27,500 nt of DNA from NCBI RefSeq assembly GCF_964340395.1, contig NC_135564.1:1165001-1192500 (forward strand). Direction: 5' to 3'. Made by a program: the position numbers and the translations under genes. The stretch is from Glandiceps talaboti. Lineage: Eukaryota; Hemichordata; Enteropneusta; Spengelidae. Positions 20,850 through 27,500 of the stretch are shown in pieces. The notes below the pieces were generated by a model, which saw only the letters and a program-made list of their open reading frames with translations, did not search any database and was not told the DNA's origin. Each line of letters starts with the position of its first letter. Positions within the stretch are counted from its first letter, which is position 1.

Positions 20850-21235
20850 AATAATAATAATAATAATAATAATACTCAGTTCTTATATAGCGCTTTCCCA
20901 CTCCGTGCTCAAAGCGCTTTATAATTATTACCCCTGGCTCAGATCAGAATGGCACAACGACCCTTTAGTCTTCCTCAACTCCCTGTGGAGCATACAATCC
21001 ATTGCAGCCTCTATAAGCGTATAGGATTAAAGCCTTCATATTGCAACCTACATCCTACCAAATCCCCAATTATACAGCTAGGTTGACTGAGGCACAGTCG
21101 TGGTTCAAATCTTGCCCAAGGACTTTAGCCACTCAGAAACAAACAGCAGGCAGTGACGGGGCGCGAACCTGCAACCTGTAGATTCCAAGCCGGTCAAGCT
21201 AACCATTCACCTATCATGACTCCACTTGTACACAC
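20850..21235 (-). mobile_element. tRNA-derived SINE
   Basis: On the minus strand the element starts near 21235 with gtcatgataggtgaatggtt, followed about 40 bases later by ggttgcaggttcgcgccccg, which looks like degraded pol III A-box and B-box regions of a tRNA-type head. The body continues through gggcaagatttgaaccacga, with the plus-strand text tcaaagcgctttataatt near its far end, to the subterminal gcgctatataagaactgag. It ends in an (ATT)n tail, seen on the plus strand as (ATA)n at 20850-20873. Similar sequences occur widely in marine invertebrate genomes as far as I recall. The frame at 20827-21024 is an artefact. Confidence 0.7.
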
Positions 21236-21662
21236 ATTTCAAACTTTACGGTTAATTTGTTAAAGTGCTGTGTTCTGGATTATTTGTTCATTGTATCCAA
21301 TATCTGAAAGTGGGATTAAAATGTAGCTGGAGTAATAAATAAGAATAATTTAAAGTCTATGAAAAATAACCTCTTGTGTCTTTGCACTGCACTTTCGTGA
21401 AGAAAGATGCGAAATTGCATTTTATTACAGCCTAATAATTTTGCTAGGATACTGGATTTGTACTTTTACTGATACTGAATGGGTTGTTTGTATTTATGTC
21501 TTCACAACTATTAATTTACAGAGTGATGCCTCACGCACATGGAATATGTCAGATCCTTGTGATGTGGGAGTGAACACGTGGGATGCTTGGGTAAATGCAC
21601 CATTGTTTGCGGTGTTCTCAATGGTGTACTTTACTTGTATAGAGAGATAATGTGCTGTAGAA
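21236..21662. other. Non-coding stretch, nothing recognised
   Basis: The frames at 21441-21790 overlap on both strands and show no family motif or splice context. This stretch leads into the third octamer-rich repeat copy. Confidence 0.4.
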
Positions 21663-21820
21663 AACAAAATATGCACAAGTGCAAATACATACCCGAGCAT
21701 TTTGTGTACACAAAGAACGATCACACGCTCATTTGCATACATGTACAAAATAATATTTTAGGCATGATACTGCAGTGCAAATACCACTAGTAAGTGTGCG
21801 CACCAATGCAAGTAATCAAT
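21663..21820 (+). repeat. Octamer-rich dispersed repeat, copy 3
   Basis: The segment keeps the family's block order: catttgcatacatgta, then caaaataatatttt, then ctgcagtgcaaatacca, then caccaatgcaagtaatcaat. The left half is more diverged from the copies at 451 and 4691 than the right half. An exact octamer lies at 21731-21738. Confidence 0.5.
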
Positions 21821-23208
21821 GTACATATCATTGCATCAGTGCAGTATCTGCCTATACAATTGCACAGCAGATGATACGACCTTTCTGCATTGATGTGATG
21901 ATATGTAATAATTACCACTTTTTTCTTAGGGGACTTAATTAACATTGCCAGAAAAGCATTTAAAAGCATGTTGCTGATGGACACAATATTATGGTTGCAA
22001 TTATTTCAAAATATCAAATTTCTAAATTTCTGGATTTGACTTTATAAAAAGAGAAGAAGATGATACCCTTTACATTTTTAAACTCTATAACTCTATTATC
22101 TTCTAATGATAAACCAAGACATCCAATATATCATATCTTTTGTGATATTCTTTGTGTATATTTTGCATGCATGTATTCATGTTTTCTGCTTTTAATAAAA
22201 ACTTGTAACGTTTGACATTTAACATATATGGATACATTTACATGGACATGTATGCTGACTTTTGCCCATGTGACATTTATTGAGATTATATTTTTATTTT
22301 CTGAATCAAATCATTGTGAATGTAACATCATCAAAACTTGATATATGATATAGCTGTTGGTAAAATAAATTAAATATATTTTAATTGGGAACCACGTCAC
22401 TGTTTTCTATGGTACAGCAATAGCAACGATCGATCTAGAGCATGCTCTTGTTACTTCATCTTATTACTTTGATAAAATACTTGAAATTAATAATTCATTT
22501 GATAACATGCAATCAAGAAATACTTAATCTCCTATGAATTATGCACACATACGGTTTTACGACACTTTCACCTAAAAAAATATCACAGTGAGATGATTTG
22601 CATGCATGTCACACATTATTAAAATGATCTTATTGCACTATCTCCCAAATATTCAAATAAACATATTATGCAAATCTGTCTCATTAGTATGCATGATATA
22701 CATGGCAATGGTGATCAATAATATTTTGGTGAAAACCTAAATATCATCACTCTCTATCAATCTTAAGTATCATGAAAATATATTTTTTTAAAAGAGTAAG
22801 GATATTAATGCCATCTAATATGGCCTTTAATACTAAAAAAACAAATGATAAAAAAGTGGGCTAATCAACAAAGAAGTCACAGACAGGTGGACAGACAGAC
22901 AGGACATTTTGCCAAGATAATAGTGTTACTGAATCCTCAGTTCATTTATCCTCAACCTACGGTACATATATATGCACACATATTAATATGTAGGCCTGTA
23001 ATCTAGTTATCTGTTTGAATATAGAATAGATGTAAACAACAAATGAGTTGAACACATTATAGCATCAGACATTAACTATCACATAATATATTTATCACAT
23101 AAATTGTACCTATGCATGTCCTCATAAATTTTCACATAAAAACATTGTGAACTCCAGATGATGATAATTCCATATTAAGACTCAGTTTTATCAGTTTAAA
23201 GTGCTTCA
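21821..23208. other. AT-rich non-coding stretch with scattered repeat-like words
   Basis: Octamers at 22596 and 22668 sit in a patch (about 22590-22700) that resembles the 1862-2455 array in wording (gatttgcatgcatgtcacac, ttatgcaaatctgtctcatt). At 22875-22905 a cagacaggtggacagacaga run resembles the terminal blocks of some interspersed elements. No exon was found. Confidence 0.4.
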
Positions 23209-23380
23209 TGTTTTAAATGATTTGGATGTTTTAAATTATTTGAATGTTTTAAATGATTTGAATGTTTTAAATGATTTGAATGTTTTAAATGATATGGATT
23301 TTTAAAACTATTTGGGTGTTTTAAACCATTTGCATGTTTTTAACGATTTGAATGTTTTAAATGATTTCAATGTCATAAAT
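23209..23380 (+). repeat. 18-bp minisatellite, about 9.5 copies
   Basis: Units of tgttttaaatgatttgaa follow each other in an exact 18-base register, with base changes mostly in the gat/ttg positions of later units. One frame would read a VLNDLN hexapeptide repeat but is stopped within the array, so it is treated as non-coding. Confidence 0.93.
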
Positions 23381-24029
23381 TCATCTTGAATTGAAATAAA
23401 TGCATGCAAGGCATTTTTCAGCAAGTTTTTAACAATAAATAAATTCCTAACTAACTGGGTTAGGAAGAAAAGTAGTGATAGTCACTTTATAATCATAAGA
23501 ATTATTGTAATAATTGTTTTCCCACCTATATATGTCATCCTTTCTAAAGATAGCTAAAATCTTATATGGGATAGTTTTTATTCTGAGCTCAAATATGTAT
23601 CAGCCCTGGGGCAGTGAACTTATAACAGGGAGGACTTACACCAGAATATATGTCTTCATTCAATGCTGCATTGCTGATTACAATGATTCTATGTAGAGAA
23701 ATGATCAATACTTTTAATAAGTAACTGGCTAGATATTGTATCACATTGTATCAAGTTGGCTTCTTTGCCATATATGGGCATAATCTCATCAATACAGACT
23801 TGCACAGAATCCCTACAAATTATGACATGATGTATTTGGCAATTGGGAGCCATGTTGTACAAAATTGTCCAGATTCTACAGTGCTGTATTCTAGAATTTA
23901 CAGAAGATAGCCTCCTTTATATGGTGAAAGAAAAAAAATAGAAAGCATTCTGTAATTAAAAGATCTCACTGAAAAAAAGTTTGGATATGTTTGTTGAACT
24001 TAATAATTGTCGATGTTTTCACTACACAC
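23381..24029. other. AT-rich non-coding stretch, nothing recognised
   Basis: The plus frame 23514-23696 has no recognisable motif. No repeats or element ends were seen before the CATA microsatellite. Confidence 0.4.
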
Positions 24030-24059
24030 AAATACACACACATGTACATACGTTACATG

Positions 24060-24106
<47 letters not shown>

Positions 24107-24111
24107 ATACA

Positions 24112-24142
<31 letters not shown>

Positions 24143-24310
24143 GTACGTATGTATGTATGTACGTACGTACGTACGTACGTACATACATACATACATACAT
24201 ACATACATACATACATACATGCACGCATACACTACATACATACATACATACATACATACATACATACATACATACATACATACCGTACATACATACATAC
24301 ATACATACAT

Positions 24311-24343
<33 letters not shown>

Positions 24344-24345
24344 TT
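24030..24345. repeat. Compound CA / CATA / GTAC microsatellite with self-complementary core
   Basis: The order is (AC)n to about 24101, (CATA)n to 24140, a switch to (TATG)n, a (GTAC)n core at about 24158-24182, then (CATA)n again with minor interruptions, and a final (CA)n. The CATA and TATG halves are reverse complements, and GTAC is its own complement, so the core can form a cruciform. All long frames on both strands here are artefacts of the repeat. Confidence 0.96.
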
Positions 24346-24820
24346 TGCATTAATGATGAAAAATAATGCGTTAATACATCAATGTCACCATTAGAACTCA
24401 TATAGGCAATTTTGTGGTTAGGAAACATAAATTTTCTATTGTCATTCAAATAAAGTGAAATAATGAACCATAAAACATGTCATATTCCTAACGTAATTCA
24501 TGCCGTTCATGAACTATAAAACTTCTAAATGTTTGCAATTTTTGAAGTATATTTTCTTTTCATAAACACTGTTATGAAAATATGCTGGTATGATGAAAAC
24601 TACTAAAAAAACCCTAAATGCTTTTATAAAAATGAAGTTCTTTTATGTTAGATATACTCATTATTTTTCAATAACTACTTTATCTAGTCGATATCATACA
24701 ATTTAATATGATGGCTATTTGACAGTTTAATTATTCATATGGTGAATCCAGAGCATATCAAGCCTCTATGTTCTCTAGCATATTGTGCATATTTTATATA
24801 CATGATCTGATGGACATACT
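24346..24820. other. AT-rich non-coding stretch, nothing recognised
   Basis: No exon, repeat or element end is apparent between the compound microsatellite and the G-rich tract. Confidence 0.4.
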
Positions 24821-24859
24821 GGATGGTGGGGTGGGGAGGGGAGGGGAGGGGAGGGAGGA
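24821..24859 (+). repeat. G-rich tract with G-quadruplex potential
   Basis: Successive runs of three to four G separated by single A or T bases (ggtggggtgggg, then repeated agggg) give at least six G-runs in about 35 bases, a strong intramolecular quadruplex pattern in very AT-rich surroundings. Confidence 0.85.
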
Positions 24860-25160
24860 ATATTTAGGCAGTAGCATACAAGTTGTCTTTGGTTCAACGA
24901 TTTGGCTTTTAATACACAAGTGTAATTAATTACTGGACACTTGGTTATTAACAGAAAATGTTGAATAATAAATTGTAAAACAATGAATAATGTACAGCCA
25001 CTGAAAAGACACAATATTCCACATTATTTAAATTACGTTTAAACTGAAAACTTAACTTTTGAATTTCATTGCAAAGTTTGACCTTTCTAATTTCATTGCA
25101 AATAGACACTTTTTATATTCATTTATGATTTAATAATAATTTCATTACTTACATATTGGA
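24860..25160. other. AT-rich non-coding stretch
   Basis: A small direct duplication, aatttcattgcaaa, occurs at about 25064 and 25090. The minus frame at 24775-25014 has no recognisable motif. Confidence 0.4.
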
Positions 25161-25162
25161 AA

Positions 25163-25362
25163 CCAACCAACCAACCAACCAACCAACCATCCAACCAACC
25201 AACCATTCAACCACCTACCCACTCACCCTCCCACCCACCCAACCACCCACCCACCCAACCAACCAACCAACCAACCAAACAACCAACCAACCAACCAAAC
25301 AACCAACCAACCAACCAACCAACCAACCAACCAACCAACCAACCAACCAACCAACCAACCAT

Positions 25363-25410
<48 letters not shown>
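25163..25410 (+). repeat. (CCAA)n followed by (ATG)n microsatellite
   Basis: About 200 bases of CCAA repeats with an interrupted middle (caccctcccacccacccaac, about 25220-25255) pass directly into about 16 ATG/GAT units at 25363-25410. The apparent Thr/Asn/Gln/Pro and poly-Met frame is a translation of the repeats and not a gene. Confidence 0.96.
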
Positions 25411-25411
<1 letters not shown>

Positions 25412-26130
25412 GAAAATCTAATGAAAAATCAGAGAGATGAATTGCTAGGTAAATTTGAAACTCTTCATGTCATTTTTATAGTGACAATGAAAACAATCTG
25501 GTATTTAGTTACAAGATCAATTTTCTAACTGTAAAATTGAGATGCGGTTGTGTGTGTAGGATGATGATGTACCTTGTAGGCTTCAATCAATGCCCACCTG
25601 GTTCAGACCCTTTGACCTGCTAATTAGACTGTGTCCAGCAGTCATGACTTAAATTCCAATTTCACTACCTGATGTGATTCTAAAAATAGCTATAGGTCAC
25701 CTATAGGTTAATGGAGCATCTCAATCTAGTTCTTCAAAAGTGGACTCTGTGAATATAGCATTTGTGGACTCGAGCTTATTCAGGAATCACTTCACTGTTG
25801 GATGAATTTGACAGAGTTGTCTCGCCTTATGTATCTGAGATCAAAACCCAACGGTTAAAACTGGGAGGGGGGGGGGGGGGGTTGCACTACTCAATCACCA
25901 AATGTTCTCCCACACAGAGATGGGATATTGTGGCATAGAAGACCACAGTATATAATTCATATTTTCTGTTCAAAGAGAACATCTTGGCTTGTGTATGTTA
26001 TAGTTGCTGATATAGCTGATATTGATACATTGTAGCATTGCTTACATCAGACACAACTTACACGATAAATATTCACAAAAAACATTGGATTTTAATATTT
26101 CAAATTTACAGAAAGACAGAAAATGTCAGT
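25411..26130. other. Non-coding stretch with a poly-G run
   Basis: A run of 15 G lies at 25867-25881, preceded by ggga. At about 25571-25614 the minus strand shows an exon-like layout (ttagcag acceptor, acaag|gtac donor), but all three frames contain stops. The rest is AT-rich and featureless. Confidence 0.4.
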
Positions 26131-26133
26131 CTT

Positions 26134-26134
<1 letters not shown>

Positions 26135-26167
<33 letters not shown>
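26135..26167 (+). repeat. (TTA)n microsatellite
   Basis: About eleven uninterrupted TTA/ATT units. Unlike the one at 20850, no SINE body is recognised beside it. The poly-Ile frame across it is an artefact. Confidence 0.92.
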
Positions 26168-26822
26168 GTTCACTATTGAAATCACACTTCTTGTGACACC
26201 ACCACCCAATGTGACTAGTAACAATTAAAGAAGAATTGTCAGTCTTGAAACAAGACATACTATATGGAACTCAATACCTTCCCTTGCCACATGACCTCAC
26301 CATATATCATGTCAGATGATGGCCTCTAGAGGGGGCTGTACACAGAAATGTGTCCCTTGTTTACAATCTATCATACATTCGTAAATGTCAAACTACTATT
26401 TTTTCAAATCCTTGGTGACTCCTTGAAGGTGACATTAGTTTCATGCATTCTCAATATTACTCTAACATATTGCTTCTGATGAAATTTGAAGCACTGCATC
26501 TTTATTTTATGTGACATCTGAGCAAATCAGTTTTGTTTTGTTGTAGGAAGGTTTCAAGGTTAAGAGATTTGTCATTACAACTAGCTGTAGGCATATGACA
26601 TTGACTAATCATTGATACACAAACAGTATGTAGGTTAATTATCATGCTGCAAGGTGTGTATTTGACTTCAATTTCACCCTTGATCGTAAATTTCTGCCAT
26701 TAAAATATAGTATGTGACTTTTGTTGTGATGACTTTTCACAAATATATTACATCTATATCGATGACATCTTAAATCAGTTTGTTATTTATCAAAAGACAT
26801 TGCAAAGGTAATTCGCACACAG
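26168..26822. other. Non-coding stretch leading into the terminal tandem array
   Basis: The part from about 26700 (tgtgatgacttttcacaaat, then acatctatatcgatgacatc) resembles the second half of the downstream unit, so a diverged incomplete unit probably starts here. Nothing coding is recognised. Confidence 0.4.
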
Positions 26823-27500
26823 TGACAACATTGACTCCTAGTGGTCAAAGTATGCACTTCTTTTGTTTATACAAAGGTTATATCATAAAAGCCTGTGATG
26901 AATTTACAATGTAACAAATGTACACACTATCTTGACTTTTTTTATTTTTTATTTATACTGTCATGTTTATTTCATGTACAGCTGCATGGTTTTGACTCCA
27001 AGTGGTTGAAATACACACTTCTTTTGTTTATAATTACATTGTCATAATAGTATATGGCATTACTAAGATGAATTTTACCAAATATATGACATCTTGTAGA
27101 TTCTGTTTTTTTACCAGCACAGCCATTGTTCAAGGACAACTATGTTCTGACTCCTAGTGGTAGAAATTTGCACTTCTTTTGTTTATTCTGAGGTCCTTAT
27201 CAAAACACTTCGGTTTATTGTGATGAATATATTAAACAAATATATTGTATCTTGATATCGTTTCTGTTGTTTTCCTTCACAGTTATAAGTTGACAGTGAC
27301 AACTACATTTTGACTCCAAGTGGTCAAACTATGCAGTTCTTTTGTTTACACTGAGGTCCTTATCAAAGCATATGGTTTTATTGTGAAGAATATAACAAAT
27401 ATATAGTATCTTGATGATATCGTTTCTGTTTTTTTCCTTCATAGTTATAAGTTGACAGTGACAACTACATGTTGACTCCAAGTGGTCAAACTATGCAGTT
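26823..27500 (+). repeat. ~155-163-bp tandem array, at least 4 units, runs off the window
   Basis: The core ttgactccaagtggtcaaac (or variants) followed by a cttcttttgttta block begins at 26831, 26992, 27147, 27310 and 27472. Between cores the units share atatgacatcttg, a T-rich tract, a gacaactac block and other segments. The fourth and fifth unit starts differ at only two positions over about 63 bases, whereas the earlier units are clearly more diverged. No frame stays open. Confidence 0.9.

Noticed and set aside
22850-22910. cagacaggtggacagacaga run as an element terminus
   Set aside because: It resembles ends of known interspersed repeats in style, but no second copy in the window allows boundaries to be set.
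23209-23380. VLNDLN hexapeptide repeat coding possibility
   Set aside because: The 18-base unit keeps frame, but a TAA appears in the frame within the array and there is no flanking coding sequence.
23981-24449. Long frames (95-149 codons) of His/Thr/Tyr or Cys/Val/Met repeats on both strands
   Set aside because: They are open only because CATA, CA and GTAC repeats contain no stops; all frames on both strands are open at once.
25156-25440. 94-codon Thr/Asn/Gln/Pro plus poly-Met frame
   Set aside because: It is a direct translation of (CCAA)n and (ATG)n microsatellites with no unique coding sequence beside it.
25571-25614. Exon-like segment on the minus strand with acceptor ttagcag and donor acaag|gtac
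   Set aside because: All three frames contain a stop inside the segment, and no protein family is suggested. A non-coding exon cannot be excluded.

Overview
The window looks like AT-rich (roughly one-third GC, by eye) nuclear DNA from an invertebrate animal. The signs are one spliced coding exon of a metazoan signalling gene, a tRNA-derived SINE, a LINE-like tail with an AAAT-type end, foldback/MITE-like elements, long microsatellites and several minisatellites. There are no dense ORFs, operons, Shine-Dalgarno sites or CRISPR-like arrays. The open frames of 60-150 codons are mostly chance or come from simple repeats (CATA, CCAA, ATG). Marine invertebrates (lophotrochozoan or invertebrate deuterostome) would fit the repeat types, but the phylum cannot be fixed from this sequence alone.

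The only protein-coding feature I can defend is a 77-bp internal exon on the minus strand at 14236-14312. It has a good splice donor and acceptor. It encodes part of the N-terminal recoverin-homology (RVH) region of a type I diacylglycerol kinase, closest to DGKB. No other exon of that gene was found, so nearly the whole window is probably intron: at least about 13 kb upstream and 14 kb downstream of the exon.

Layout: 1-2460 holds a dispersed octamer-rich repeat and a ~100-bp tandem array full of ATTTGCAT. 2620-3530 is a pyrimidine-rich degenerate repeat of TGACCT/TTAACC words. 4160-6520 holds small tandem repeats, a second octamer-rich repeat copy, the end of a dispersed element, and an 11-copy 32-bp minisatellite. 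7640-8035 is a MITE-like element. 8907-9491 is a nested inverted-repeat element. 11507-11850 is a foldback element, followed by a GGTCA-rich dispersed repeat to 12876. The DGK exon is at 14236-14312. 18615-19228 is a dimeric 115-bp satellite, followed directly by the second MITE copy (19256-19685) and an inverted fragment (20377-20428). 20640-21235 has a LINE-like tail next to a SINE. 23209-26170 is rich in simple repeats. 26830 to the window end is a ~160-bp tandem array that continues past the edge.

I found no evidence of a new multi-gene system. The items most worth a second look are the DGK exon in its repeat-filled intron, the nested hairpins with apparently compensated differences, the roughly tenfold excess of the ATTTGCAT octamer, and the same-orientation MITE copies flanking the exon. 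All family assignments are by eye; no search was run.
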